From Couchioplanes caeruleus (lineage in GTDB: Bacteria; Actinomycetota; Actinomycetes; Mycobacteriales; Micromonosporaceae), in the NCBI RefSeq assembly GCF_023499255.1, contig NZ_CP092183.1, forward strand, positions 6,692,501-6,756,500: DNA of 64,000 nucleotides. The letters are read 5' to 3'. The notes beneath the pieces were generated by a model, which worked only from the letters and a program-made list of their open reading frames with translations, had not been told where the DNA came from and did not search any database. A program made the position numbers and the translations under genes. Every line of letters begins with the position of its first letter. Position 1 is the first letter of the stretch. Below, one piece after another: positions 49,537 to 57,850 of the stretch.

Positions 49537-50774
49537 CGAGTGAGTCCGATGACGCCCGGACCAGGATTGTGATCGGCGGGCCGAGTGTCCGGCTCGATGA
49601 CAGGGGCGACGCCGTGCAACACCTCCCACGGCTGGTCCGGCGAACCTCCGATGGTTTCGCTGCCGGCGGGTTCCTTACGGCCGCGATTGGCGGCGGGCTG
49701 AACGACGGGCTGCCCACCGGTGCGGCCCGGCCGGCCCGCACCACCGCCCGTGCGGCCCGGCGCCCCGTTCCCGCCGATCACCGTGCCGGACGGCATTGCC
49801 GTGCGCACGGACACGGGCTGGCGCGCCGCGGGCGCAGCCCGTCCACCTAGGGGCGCCGGAGTTCCGCCGACACTCCCCGCACCGGCGCGCATCCCTGGCG
49901 CGAGACCGATCAAGCCTCCCCCTCCCACCGCTGCGCCCGGCAGGCCGCCGCCCGGGAGCGTCGTCCCGCCTGGCAGCGGCCCGGCAACGCCGGCACCTGG
50001 TGGCGTCCCAGGCGCAGGGGTCAGAGGAATGACACCCGCCAGGTCCGGACCACCTCCCGGGGACGGGTCGGATCCGATGTCCGGCGGCACGGCGCCAGAG
50101 CCGGAGTCCGGCGGCAAGGTGTGCGGGACCTCGATCGGACGAGGGGTCGCTTGTAGGTGGCCCACGCCGGATCCGCTGCTCGAGCCGGCTCCATGCCCAC
50201 TCGCCGCCCCATTGCCGCCGGCGTAGGTCGTCGACCCGTCATCGATCGGGACCTCCGAGGACTCCTGATCGTTCGCCTTGAGTGTGAACAGGCTGGGCGG
50301 TTGGATCTGGGTGCTGTGATCGGCGATCGCTGCTTCGGCCTCGCGCATCGCCTGGCGGGCCTTTTCGTCGTACTCGTCCTCCGCGTGGTCCGCCCAGCGG
50401 GGGATGATGTCGTTGGCCGCGTTGTCGCGGACCTCGACCAGGGGCTGGATCTTGGCCTGGGCCGCGCCCAGTGCCTCGATGATGCCGCGCAGGCCCGCGC
50501 GGGTGTCTTCGGCTCGGGTGAGGGTCTGCTGCATCGAGGTGGCGAGGCCGTCCATGTGGCGCAGGAAGACCTGGGCGGACGTGTTGCTGGCCGGGGGCCA
50601 GACCGCCGCCAGGTTCTCCTTCGCCTTGAGCAGGCGGCTGTGCTGGTCGCGTACCTCCTGGGTGAGCGAGTCCCAGCCGAGGACCCGGTCGGCCCCGGTG
50701 CAGGCGTTCTCGTGCCGGAGCTTGTCCCAGATCGCGGGGAGGTTCTGCCGGTCCCAGTATCCGTCGGCCATCAC
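49533..50774 (-). CDS. Helical N-domain, Pro/Gly-rich C-domain protein (PPE/LXG-like, probable T7SS substrate)
   Basis: 413 residues from GTG 50774 or ATG 50771; the latter reads MADGYWDRQNL. The first 165 residues are helical with ADRVLGWDSLTQEVRDQHSRLLKAKENLAAVW and HMDGLATSMQQTLTRAEDT, like the four-helix hairpins of WXG100/PPE-type proteins. From about 175 on it is Pro/Gly/Ala-rich, low-complexity, with LPGGTTLPGGGLPGAAVGGGG stretches. It overlaps its neighbours at both ends (GTGA). The layout suits a secreted protein handled by a type VII machine and matured by the mycosin encoded next. Confidence 0.75.
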   Translation of the reverse strand: MMADGYWDRQNLPAIWDKLRHENACTGADRVLGWDSLTQEVRDQHSRLLKAKENLAAVWPPASNTSAQVFLRHMDGLATSMQQTLTRAEDTRAGLRGIIEALGAAQAKIQPLVEVRDNAANDIIPRWADHAEDEYDEKARQAMREAEAAIADHSTQIQPPSLFTLKANDQESSEVPIDDGSTTYAGGNGAASGHGAGSSSGSGVGHLQATPRPIEVPHTLPPDSGSGAVPPDIGSDPSPGGGPDLAGVIPLTPAPGTPPGAGVAGPLPGGTTLPGGGLPGAAVGGGGLIGLAPGMRAGAGSVGGTPAPLGGRAAPAARQPVSVRTAMPSGTVIGGNGAPGRTGGGAGRPGRTGGQPVVQPAANRGRKEPAGSETIGGSPDQPWEVLHGVAPVIEPDTRPADHNPGPGVIGLTR

Positions 50775-51151
50775 ACCGCTCCTTCGGCGATGGCCCGGTC
50801 GGCGTCCGCGATGGCGCCGCTGAGCAGTTTCTGGACGTGCTGCTGGGCCGCCTCGGAGCTCATGTCGACGCGGGCGAAGTCGCGGGCGATCTGTTCGGCC
50901 ACGTCGGCGAGGATGCCGGCCGCGAGCTTGTACGCCCGCAGGTTCGCGTCGGTGTTCTCCAGCGCCCGGGCGTACCGCTCCTTGGCGGCCAGCACCGTGC
51001 CGCTGTCGATCTTCGCCCCGAAGACGACGCCGTGGGCGTGGAGGTCGGCGCCGCGGTCTGCTGCCGATGCGAAGCCCTTGTCCGCGTCCGCACGCAATCC
51101 CTGTGCGAACTCGTTGACCTGATCGGTCTGGATCTGCACCCCGTCCGGCAT
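50771..51151 (-). CDS. WXG100/ESX-like small helical protein
   Basis: 126 residues from ATG 51149-51151 with GGGGAGG six bases upstream; upstream in-frame codons to 51181 are less likely. It begins MPDGVQIQTDQVNEFAQGLRADAD and is helical throughout: two long amphipathic helices (about 8-60 and 65-120) with SAADRGADLHAHGV between them. There is no Trp-x-Gly turn, so it belongs to the broader ESX-secreted-protein-like group. Its stop overlaps the next start. It is the first gene of the three-gene type VII-type unit. Confidence 0.78.
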   Translation of the reverse strand: MPDGVQIQTDQVNEFAQGLRADADKGFASAADRGADLHAHGVVFGAKIDSGTVLAAKERYARALENTDANLRAYKLAAGILADVAEQIARDFARVDMSSEAAQQHVQKLLSGAIADADRAIAEGAV

Positions 51152-51260
51152 GCCGTACCTCCCCGTCCGCCGCGACGCCACAGCATATCGATCGACCCGT
51201 ACGGATGTGCGCCGATATCCACAGCCGCTGCCTTCGACACGTACGGGGGCCTGAATCTGT

Positions 51261-52145
51261 TCAGGCCGCGCAGAAGCAGCCGACTCCCTTGGCGATCCAG
51301 TCGCGGCCGGACCAGTCCGGGTGCCGGTCGATCAGCACCGCCTCCACCTCCGCCGCGATGGTCTCCTCGTCGAGTGCGGAGTCGCGCCGCTTCCACGTCT
51401 CGTCGCGTAGTTCCTCGAGGTAGGCGCGCACCTCGGCCAGCAGCGCAGGGCCGCCGATGTCGCCGTGCCCGGGTACGACCGTGCGCGGACCCGCCTCGCT
51501 GAGCCGCCGCATGACCTCGATCCAGCGCACGCCGGAGACGTCGGTGTCGTGCGGCGGGAACCAGGGGAAGATGGCGAACTGGCCGGCCTCGACGAGGTCG
51601 CCGGTGAACATGACGCCCGCGTCGGGGACCGTGATGACCTGGTCGCCCCGGCTGTGCGCCGGGCCGGTCGCACGCAGATGGACCACGCGGCCGCCGAGGT
51701 CGAGGTCGTACGCGTCGGCGTAGGTGACGTCCGGGGCGGGCAGCTCGACGTCTTCGAGGTAGCGGGCGGTGGTCTCGGCGAGGCCGCGGAACATCTGCAG
51801 GTAGCCGGGGCCCTTGGTGGTCAGGTCGTCGGCCTGGGCGCGGTTGACCAGGTACGTGGCCTCGCCGGCGAAGGTACGGGCCCCGAAGGCGTGTTCGGGG
51901 TGGAAGTGCGTCGTGGTGAGGTGGATGCGGCGGCCGCGGGCATGCTCGGCGGCGAAGGCGAGGACCTTCTCGGCGTTGCGCGGGCCCATGCCGGTGTCGA
52001 CGACCAGCACCGAGTGGGTGCCGCCGATGACGCCGATGTTGGGGACGAGGGGCACGTTGCGGTTCTCGATGACGACGACGTCGCGGGCGACGTCACGCGC
52101 GTGGGCCGGGTGGACGACGGGTTCGGGCAGCTCGTGGTCGGGCAT
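51261..52145 (-). CDS. MBL-fold metallo-hydrolase
   Basis: 294 residues, ATG 52143-52145. The metallo-beta-lactamase metal motif appears as TTHFHPEHAFG, that is HxHxEH with Glu in place of the usual Asp. Later ligands are in PAHSRGDQVITVPDAGVMFTGDLVE and VVPGHGDIGG. It opens VIENRNVPLVPNIGVIGGTHSVLVVDTG. It is a hydrolase of thioesters, lactones or quinones in this superfamily. The Asp-to-Glu change occurs in some B3/glyoxalase-like members. It is divergent from the LysR regulator, with a dyad between them, so it is the probable target. Confidence 0.87.
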   Translation of the reverse strand: MPDHELPEPVVHPAHARDVARDVVVIENRNVPLVPNIGVIGGTHSVLVVDTGMGPRNAEKVLAFAAEHARGRRIHLTTTHFHPEHAFGARTFAGEATYLVNRAQADDLTTKGPGYLQMFRGLAETTARYLEDVELPAPDVTYADAYDLDLGGRVVHLRATGPAHSRGDQVITVPDAGVMFTGDLVEAGQFAIFPWFPPHDTDVSGVRWIEVMRRLSEAGPRTVVPGHGDIGGPALLAEVRAYLEELRDETWKRRDSALDEETIAAEVEAVLIDRHPDWSGRDWIAKGVGCFCAA

Positions 52146-52201
52146 GTCCCCAGTCCATCTCCGCGGCACCGGGGGCGTCCAAGTCCGGCTCCGCACAGCC
52201 C

Positions 52202-52216
52202 ATACCGTACGAGTAT
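52202..52216. promoter_or_regulatory. Dyad ATACCGTACGAGTAT in LysR divergent promoter
   Basis: An imperfect inverted repeat around CGTACG lies in the 82-base gap between the MBL hydrolase (leftward) and LysR genes. TATCGT (52214-52219) ends eight bases before the LysR ATG at 52228, so the dyad overlaps the LysR promoter. This is the typical arrangement for LysR autoregulation and control of a divergent gene. Confidence 0.5.
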
Positions 52217-52227
52217 CGTCGCAGGCC

Positions 52228-53100
52228 ATGGAGCTTCGTTCGCTGCGCTATTTCGTCGCGGTCGCCGAGGAGCTCCATTTCGGGCGCGCCGCCGCCCGCC
52301 TGCACATGACGCAGCCGCCGCTGAGCCGTGCCATCCGGCAGCTGGAGGCGGACCTCGGCGCGGTGCTGCTGCACCGCTCCCCCGCCGGAGTCTCGCTGAC
52401 CCCCGCCGGTTCCGTGCTGTACGACGAGGCCCGCGCGATGCTGGAGCGCGCCGGCGAGCTGCGTACCCGCATATCGGCCGCGGCCGGAGCCGCCACCCTG
52501 ACCGTCGGGGTGCTGGCCGACAGCGCCGAGCGGGCCGGGGTCACGCCGGCGGCGGCCTTCCGGGAGCGGCACCCGGACGTGACGGTCCGGGTCCGCGAGG
52601 GTGACTTCGCCGATCCGACGGCGGGGCTGCGCGCCGGCCTCGTCGACGTGGCGCTGACCCGTGCGCCGTTCGACGAGACCGGCCTCAGTCTGCGGGTGCT
52701 GCGGTCGGATCCGGTCGGCGTCGTGCTGCGTACGGATGATCCGCTCGCCCGCCGTGACCACCTGTGCCTGAGCGACCTCGCCGACCGGCAGTGGTTCCGC
52801 CTTCCCGACGGCGCCGACCCGCTCTGGCGCGCCTACTGGAATCCGGTGCCGCCGCAGCATGACGCCCCGATCGTGCGCACGGTGCAGGAGTGCCTGCAAG
52901 CGGCCATGTGGAACGGCACGATCGGGTTGACGGCGCTCAACCATGCGCTGCCCGAGGGTGTCACCGTGGTGCCGCTCACGGACATGGCACCGAGCCGGCT
53001 GGTCGTCGCGTGGCGCACCGCCGACGCCGGCCCCCTGGTCCGCGCGTTTCTCCGGGACGTGGTTAGCCGACCGTCCCGCCGGGCACCACCGGAGGCATGA
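52228..53100 (+). CDS. LysR-family transcriptional regulator
   Basis: 290 residues from ATG 52228. The winged-helix domain (about 1-60) reads LRSLRYFVAVAEELHFGRAAARLHMTQPPLSRAIRQLEADLGAVLLHRS, the standard LysR start. The effector-binding domain (about 88-290) has the periplasmic-binding-protein-like pattern AATLTVGVLADSAERAGVTPAAAF and DVALTRAPFDETGLSLRVL. TATCGT eight bases upstream suggests a leaderless mRNA. Its stop overlaps the ATG of the FAD-dependent oxidoreductase gene (ATGA 53097-53100), so the pair is co-translated. Confidence 0.94.
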   Translation: MELRSLRYFVAVAEELHFGRAAARLHMTQPPLSRAIRQLEADLGAVLLHRSPAGVSLTPAGSVLYDEARAMLERAGELRTRISAAAGAATLTVGVLADSAERAGVTPAAAFRERHPDVTVRVREGDFADPTAGLRAGLVDVALTRAPFDETGLSLRVLRSDPVGVVLRTDDPLARRDHLCLSDLADRQWFRLPDGADPLWRAYWNPVPPQHDAPIVRTVQECLQAAMWNGTIGLTALNHALPEGVTVVPLTDMAPSRLVVAWRTADAGPLVRAFLRDVVSRPSRRAPPEA

Positions 53101-54611
53101 CAGCGACCCGCAGGGCCCGCTTCACCAGCCGTCACGCCCGCAGGCTCATCGCCGTCGATCGATCCCTGCCGCCGGCCGTGCAGGACGGCGTGCACACCGT
53201 CGTGGTGGGTGGCGGGATCGCCGGCGTCTCGGCGGCCCTGCTGCTCGCCGAGCGGGGCGTACGGGTGACGTTGCTGGAGCGCGGCGAGCGGCTGGGCGGC
53301 CGGTTGGCGGCGTGGCCCAAGACGCTCGCGGACGGTTCGCGGCAGATGGTCGGGCACGGGTTCCACGCGTTCTTCCGGCAGTACTACAACTGGCGCAACG
53401 TGCTGCGGCGCGTGGATCCGTCGCTGTCGTTCCTGCGGCCCGTACGCGGCTATCCGGTGATCTCGCGCGACTGGCCGCAGGAGGATTTCGGAGGTCTGCC
53501 GGGCACGCCGCCGTGGAGCCTGCTGGCGCTCATGGCGCGCTCCCCGAGCCTTCGGACGCGTGAGATGCGCGATGTCGACGGCCCGACCTCGCTGGCGCTG
53601 CTCCGCTACTCGCGGACGGAGACGTACCGCAGCTTCGACTCGATGTCCGCCGCGACGTTCCTGGACCGGCTCGGCATGCCGGACCGGGCCCGGGCCATGC
53701 TGTTCGACGTCTTCGCGCACTCGTTCTTCAACCACGCGGCCGAGATGTCCGCAGCCGAGATGATCATGCAGTTCCACTTCTACTTCCTGCGCAACGCCGA
53801 GGGGCTGGGCTTCGACGCGCCCGGGGACGACTACGAGACCGCCATCTGGCGGCCGCTCGCCGCGCGGCTGGAGAAATTGGGCGCGGACATCCGTACCGGT
53901 GCGACCGTCGATCGGATCGAGCCCGGCTGGACCGTCACGCTCGCCGGCGGGCAGCAGGTGAAGGCCGAGCACGTCGTGCTCGCGGCCGATCCGCGCTCCG
54001 CGCGGGAGATCGTCGCCGCCTCGCCGGGACTGGTCCGGCACGCTCCGCGGTTGGCCGCCCAGATGACGACGGTACGGACCACAGCACCGTACGTCGTCAG
54101 CCGCGTGTGGACGGACCGCGACGCCGCACCCGGCCGCGCCGTGTTCACGAGCGTGTCCGGGGAGCCGACGCTCGACTCCGTCAGCCTGTTCCACCGCGCC
54201 GAGGCGGAGGCCGCACGGTGGGCTCACCGCACCCACGGCGCGGTCATCGAGCTGCACGAGTACGCGGGAACGCAGGACGCCGACGCGGCCACCTCGGCGC
54301 ACCGGATGTGGCAGCAGCTGGGCGCACTGTGGCCGGAGACCGCGCGGATGAGCATCGTGGACAGTGACAGCCGGCGGGGCGACGACGCACCGGCCTTCCA
54401 CGTGGGCAGCGACGCCACCCGGCCGGGGGTGACCACCGAAGCCGACGGGCTGTACCTGGCGGGCGACTGGGTCCGCATGCCGTTTCCGGCGGCGCTCATG
54501 GAACGCTCGGCCGGCTCCGCCGCGCTCGCCGCCAATGCCATTCTGCGGAATCACGGAATTCGTCAGTTGCAGGTCTATTCGGTGCCGTTGCGCGGTCTGC
54601 TCATTCGCTGA
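53097..54611 (+). CDS. FAD-dependent oxidoreductase, CrtU-like carotenoid desaturase family
   Basis: 504 residues. The dinucleotide fold is VVVGGGIAGVSAALLLAERGVRVTLLER (about 36-62) followed by GGRLAAWPKTLADGSRQM and GHGFHAFFRQYYNWRNVL. The latter closely resembles the GFHAFFRQYYNLR region of actinomycete CrtU, which desaturates and methyl-rearranges beta-carotene to isorenieratene. The FAD-binding C-terminal motif YLAGDWVRMPFPAALMERSAGSAALAAN is present. No other carotenoid genes are adjacent, and the role may be a different polyene or hydrocarbon. It is coupled to the LysR gene by ATGA. Confidence 0.82.
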   Translation: MTATRRARFTSRHARRLIAVDRSLPPAVQDGVHTVVVGGGIAGVSAALLLAERGVRVTLLERGERLGGRLAAWPKTLADGSRQMVGHGFHAFFRQYYNWRNVLRRVDPSLSFLRPVRGYPVISRDWPQEDFGGLPGTPPWSLLALMARSPSLRTREMRDVDGPTSLALLRYSRTETYRSFDSMSAATFLDRLGMPDRARAMLFDVFAHSFFNHAAEMSAAEMIMQFHFYFLRNAEGLGFDAPGDDYETAIWRPLAARLEKLGADIRTGATVDRIEPGWTVTLAGGQQVKAEHVVLAADPRSAREIVAASPGLVRHAPRLAAQMTTVRTTAPYVVSRVWTDRDAAPGRAVFTSVSGEPTLDSVSLFHRAEAEAARWAHRTHGAVIELHEYAGTQDADAATSAHRMWQQLGALWPETARMSIVDSDSRRGDDAPAFHVGSDATRPGVTTEADGLYLAGDWVRMPFPAALMERSAGSAALAANAILRNHGIRQLQVYSVPLRGLLIR

Positions 54612-54641
54612 ATCGTCAGACCGGACGGCGCGAAGCATACC

Positions 54642-54667
54642 GGCCGCCCGCCGTTTGTGCGGCCTTT
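54642..54667 (+). terminator. Hairpin terminator after the CrtU-like gene
   Basis: GGCCGC (54642-54647) pairs with GCGGCC (54659-54664) over an 11-base loop and is followed by TTT. It lies 31 bases after the stop codon. Confidence 0.6.
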
Positions 54668-54725
54668 GCGGCAAGGGGACGGCAACCGGACTGAATCGCG
54701 GCACAACCCCAGGTCGGCGCTAGTT

Positions 54726-54739
54726 TGAGAGCGCTCGCC
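54726..54739 (+). promoter_or_regulatory. LacI-family (CebR/XlnR-like) operator TGAGAGCGCTCGCC
   Basis: The site matches the actinomycete sugar-repressor operator TGGGAGCGCTCCCA at 11 of 14 positions, with the palindromic GAGCGCTC core. It starts at the last base of a -10-like TAGTTT (54721-54726) and lies 28 bases before the FG-GAP gene. No LacI-family regulator is encoded in the window. Confidence 0.6.
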
Positions 54740-54767
54740 CAATCCAGTTCGGCACACGGGGGAAAAC

Positions 54768-55841
54768 ATGTTCCGCACCAACCGTCTCATCGCACTCGCC
54801 GCCGCAGCCGCCGTCTCGATGATCGTGCAGATCCCGGGAACACCGGCGGCCGCGACACCACCGGCCGGCGGTGGGTTCAGTGGCGTCGCCGGTGATTTCA
54901 ACGGCGACGGCCGCGACGACATCGTCACGTTCACGCGCGGCAGCTCCGCCGACGTGTACGTGGCATTGTCGACCGGATCCTCATTCTCCGGCACCGGCGT
55001 CAAATGGCACGACTATTTCGCGGCGGGTACGGAGACACCACTCGTCGGCGACTTCAACGGCGACGGCCGCGACGACATCGCGACGTTCACCCGGGGCTCG
55101 GCCGCGGACGTGTACGTCGCCCTGTCCACCGGCCATTCCTTCGTCGGCACCGGCGTCAAATGGCACGACTACTTCGCCGCCGGCACGGAGATCCCGGCGG
55201 TGGGCGACTTCAACGGCGACGGCCGCGACGACATCGCCACCTTCACCCGCGGCAGCTCCGCCGACGTGTACGTCGCCCTGTCCACCGGCCATTCCTTCGT
55301 CGGCACCGGCGTCAAATGGCACGACTACTTCGCCGCCGGCACGGAGATCCCGGCGGTGGGCGACTTCAACGGCGACGGCCGCGACGACATCGCCACCTTC
55401 ACCCGCGGCAGCTCCGCCGACGTCTACGTCGCCCTCTCCACCGGATCATCCTTCTCCGGAACCGGCTGGAAATGGCACGACCTCTTCGCCGTGGGCACGG
55501 AACTGCCGTCGGTCGGCGATTTCAACGGTGACGGCCGCGACGACATCGTGACGTTCACCCGCGGCTCGGCCGCCGACGTCTTCGTCGCGCTCTCCACCGG
55601 TTCCTCGTTCTCCGGTACGGGCTGGAAGTGGCACGACTACTTCGCGGCGGGCACCGAGATCCCGGGCACCGGCGACTTCACCGGCGACGGCCGTACCGAC
55701 ATCGCCACCTTCACCCGCGGCTCCGCAGCCGACGTGTACGTGGCCCGCTCGACCGGTAGCGCCTTCTCCGGCACCGGCTGGAAGTGGCACAACTTCTTCG
55801 CCGTGAACTCGGAGATCCCGCAGCCCGGCATCCTCTGGTGA
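54768..55841 (+). CDS. Secreted FG-GAP/VCBS repeat protein
   Basis: 357 residues, ATG 54768. The signal peptide ([20 protein letters not shown], cleavage near AAATPP) is followed by six 52-residue repeats. Each contains a calcium-type [10 protein letters not shown] loop, then [16 protein letters not shown] and a [11 protein letters not shown] segment; the last repeat varies ([13 protein letters not shown]). This is an FG-GAP beta-propeller of six blades, surface-exposed or secreted, with no catalytic domain. It is probably adhesive or carbohydrate-binding. A LacI-type operator upstream suggests induction by a sugar. Confidence 0.93.
   Translation: MFRTNRLIALAAAAAVSMIVQIPGTPAAATPPAGGGFSGVAGDFNGDGRDDIVTFTRGSSADVYVALSTGSSFSGTGVKWHDYFAAGTETPLVGDFNGDGRDDIATFTRGSAADVYVALSTGHSFVGTGVKWHDYFAAGTEIPAVGDFNGDGRDDIATFTRGSSADVYVALSTGHSFVGTGVKWHDYFAAGTEIPAVGDFNGDGRDDIATFTRGSSADVYVALSTGSSFSGTGWKWHDLFAVGTELPSVGDFNGDGRDDIVTFTRGSAADVFVALSTGSSFSGTGWKWHDYFAAGTEIPGTGDFTGDGRTDIATFTRGSAADVYVARSTGSAFSGTGWKWHNFFAVNSEIPQPGILW
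54893..55838 (+). repeat. Six 156-bp tandem repeats within the FG-GAP gene
   Basis: The period is 156 bp (52 codons). Copies starting at 55131 and 55287 differ at only two positions (GTGTAC against GTCTAC, and CTG against CTC), both synonymous. The other copies are more diverged. Recent duplication or gene conversion is indicated. Confidence 0.9.
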
Positions 55842-55854
55842 CATCCCCAATTCC

Positions 55855-55888
55855 CAGCGCTGCCCCGGCTCTCACCGGGGCAGCGCTG
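55855..55888. terminator. Bidirectional hairpin between convergent genes
   Basis: CAGCGCTGCCCCGG (55855-55868) and CCGGGGCAGCGCTG (55875-55888) form a perfect 14-bp stem with the loop CTCTCA. The loop contains the stop codon of the leftward META gene (55872-55874), so the hairpin overlaps its last codons and also follows the FG-GAP gene. Confidence 0.8.
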
Positions 55889-56657
55889 CGAACTGCATTC
55901 CGCGCCCGTCCGCGGCGGTCAGGGTCAGACGATTCCCGGTTGTGTGTACGGACAATCGGCCGCGCAACAATGCGAGAACGCCGCTGTCCCAGCCTTCGAG
56001 CGTTTTCGAGCAGTGAATCTTCCGGGTGCTCAGGCCCGGAAAGGTGACGGAGCCGGCGGCGATGGACGCGGGCCCCTCGAACCCGGTACAGCCGGTCGAC
56101 CCGGTCACCCGTCCCGCGTCGATCACCAGGTACGCCTGCGCGCCGGCCGGCACCGAACCCGCCGTACCGTTCTCCATCAGCGTGTCCAGCGCCCAGCGCA
56201 CGCCGGTCAGCGGCCGGTCCGGCTCGGCCGAGCGGACGTCGGTGAGGCGCAGCCGTGCGGTGTCCGTGCTGAGCAGCAGGCTGTCGCCGTTCAGCGCCCA
56301 CCGCGGCCGGCCCTGCAGGAAGCGGGCCACCCGGGTGTCCTGATCGGCCAGGCCGGGCGAGCATCCCATCGCCGTGCCGCCGACCTCGGAGACGACCAGC
56401 CGGTCCCCGTCGGCGGCGACCGACCCGGCAAGGTGGTTGCATCCCGCCTCGGCCGCCACCTCACCGTTGCGGAACGTGAGCCGCACCCGGGTGCCGGCGA
56501 CCAGCGGCAGATCCTGCTCCTGCTCGTCCCCCATGGTCACGAACGTCCGCCCGTCCAGCACCGCGGTTCCCTCCGCCGCGGAGCCGGAACCGCATCCCGC
56601 GATCGCCATCGTCGTCGCCACGGTGAAGAGCAGCTGCCATCGGATCGTCATGGGCAT
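55872..56657 (-). CDS. META-domain lipoprotein (HslJ-like)
   Basis: 261 residues, ATG 56655-56657. The N-terminus ends in a lipobox (FTVATTMAIAGCGS), so Cys22 is the lipidation site. Two META-like domains follow, with DGRTFVTMGDEQEQ..., RLTFRNGEVAAEAGCNHLAGSVAADGDRLVV and PLTGVRWALDTLMENG..., VTGSTGCTGFEGPASI. The family includes HslJ and META proteins, linked to envelope stress. Paired Cys residues (AGCNHL, MGCSP) may form disulfides outside the cell. The function is otherwise unknown. Confidence 0.87.
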   Translation of the reverse strand: MPMTIRWQLLFTVATTMAIAGCGSGSAAEGTAVLDGRTFVTMGDEQEQDLPLVAGTRVRLTFRNGEVAAEAGCNHLAGSVAADGDRLVVSEVGGTAMGCSPGLADQDTRVARFLQGRPRWALNGDSLLLSTDTARLRLTDVRSAEPDRPLTGVRWALDTLMENGTAGSVPAGAQAYLVIDAGRVTGSTGCTGFEGPASIAAGSVTFPGLSTRKIHCSKTLEGWDSGVLALLRGRLSVHTTGNRLTLTAADGRGMQFAALPR

Positions 56658-56720
56658 TGGGACGGCTCACTTCCGCCGTACGGTTCCCGCCGGCCCCACG
56701 CGCGTGACAGATCCTCCGCC

Positions 56721-57077
56721 TCACTCCACCGCGTCGAGCACGTCTTGCAGTAGTCGCGCGATCTCCCGAAGGAACACGGCAGCGCCCGCATCCGTCTGAT
56801 CGTGATCGATGCCCCAGTTGGCGTCGACCTCGACGAGCCGCAGCAGGGTGCCGGCCGGTTGCGGCTCGGCCAGGACAGCCTCAAGAGCATCCAGATACTG
56901 GCGCAGAAACACGGTGTTCGTCCGAGCAGTACTCGCGAGATCTCGCCGGACCTCATGGAAATCCTCGGCGTCGGCGACGTAGCCGTGCAGCAGGGCGCGC
57001 ACTTTCTCGATCGCCGGCAGCGCCATGCGCTCGGCGATACGAGCGCGCATCGGTTCGGGCAGACCGGACGTGTCCAT
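56721..57077 (-). CDS. Putative immunity protein of the RNase A-like toxin
   Basis: 118 residues, ATG 57075-57077, four bases downstream of the toxin stop codon and co-directional. The sequence is a compact helical protein: RARIAERMALPAIEKVRALLHGYVADAEDFHEVRRDL, FLRQYLDALEAVLAEP and FLREIARLLQDVLDAVE, with an acidic balance suitable for binding a basic nuclease. No named immunity family is recognised by eye. Position directly after a polymorphic-toxin domain is the main evidence. Confidence 0.7.
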   Translation of the reverse strand: MDTSGLPEPMRARIAERMALPAIEKVRALLHGYVADAEDFHEVRRDLASTARTNTVFLRQYLDALEAVLAEPQPAGTLLRLVEVDANWGIDHDQTDAGAAVFLREIARLLQDVLDAVE

Positions 57078-57081
57078 CAGC

Positions 57082-57801
57082 TCACCCTAACCCTGCGGGA
57101 AACGCGCTCACGACGAAGGGCTCCGCCGGGTCGGAGTCCGGTACAACCTTGATACGGACCCTGACCAAGCTGGTTTCTCCGTATTCCGCCTCGCGAGGGC
57201 CAGCACCGTACATGCCCTTGTTGTAGTAACCCAGCCCGACGCGGTGGTCGGCATTGAAGGTGCCTTCGTGGAATTCGTCCACGGCGAGATCGCTTCGAAT
57301 CGTCGCCCAGTTCTCCACGACATACCGGTTGATCTCACGGTTCATGGTCGAAGGATCGGTCCATTTGTAGGACGCGGTCGCGGGTTTGCCCCACGGGGCG
57401 TCACCGTAAATGCGCCCTTCGACGGTCTTGTCCCCCGGACTCCTCCGCAGAGCGATATCGGGTCCGTGCCGCTCGATCGTGTGCGCACCATCATTACTGT
57501 GAGCAGCGTCGTTCCTGGCGATGTCGAACCTCGGGGGGTCGTCACCGAGATCCTCGTATCGCCTCATAATCTGCCGGATGCCCGCCTCGTCAGCATCCGA
57601 GGCATGCGCATGTACGGTGCCACTCCCGACGTTGCCCGAGGCGGAACCGGGTCGACCGGTGCGGGCCACCTCAGCGAGCGAGTCGTGCGCCTGGGCGACG
57701 CTTCCAGCATCCGATGGCCGCGTTCGCATCCCGTCGGCCGCTCTCCGGGAACCGCCGTCGCCTTCCCCGCTGCCGTGCGATCGCCGCGGGCGCCCCGTCA
57801 C
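57082..57801 (-). CDS. RNase A-fold polymorphic toxin (CdiA-CT type), orphan module
   Basis: 239 residues from GTG 57799-57801; an in-frame stop a few codons upstream rules out a longer protein. Residues 1-90 are polar and probably disordered. The C-terminal 130 residues follow the bacterial RNase A-like toxin pattern: HTIERHGPDIALRRSPGDK (catalytic His), GRIYGDAPWGKPATASYKWTDPSTMNREI, ENWATIRSDLA, and VGLGYYNKGMYG with RVRIKVVP near the end. It should cleave RNA in a target cell. It lacks any delivery domain (no WXG100, Rhs or filamentous part), so it is a broken-off tip or depends on another carrier. Confidence 0.78.
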   Translation of the reverse strand: MTGRPRRSHGSGEGDGGSRRAADGMRTRPSDAGSVAQAHDSLAEVARTGRPGSASGNVGSGTVHAHASDADEAGIRQIMRRYEDLGDDPPRFDIARNDAAHSNDGAHTIERHGPDIALRRSPGDKTVEGRIYGDAPWGKPATASYKWTDPSTMNREINRYVVENWATIRSDLAVDEFHEGTFNADHRVGLGYYNKGMYGAGPREAEYGETSLVRVRIKVVPDSDPAEPFVVSAFPAGLG

Positions 57802-57850
57802 AGCATCGTCCGCTCAAGTCTCATCACCCGCTGAACCGGCACCGTGACGG

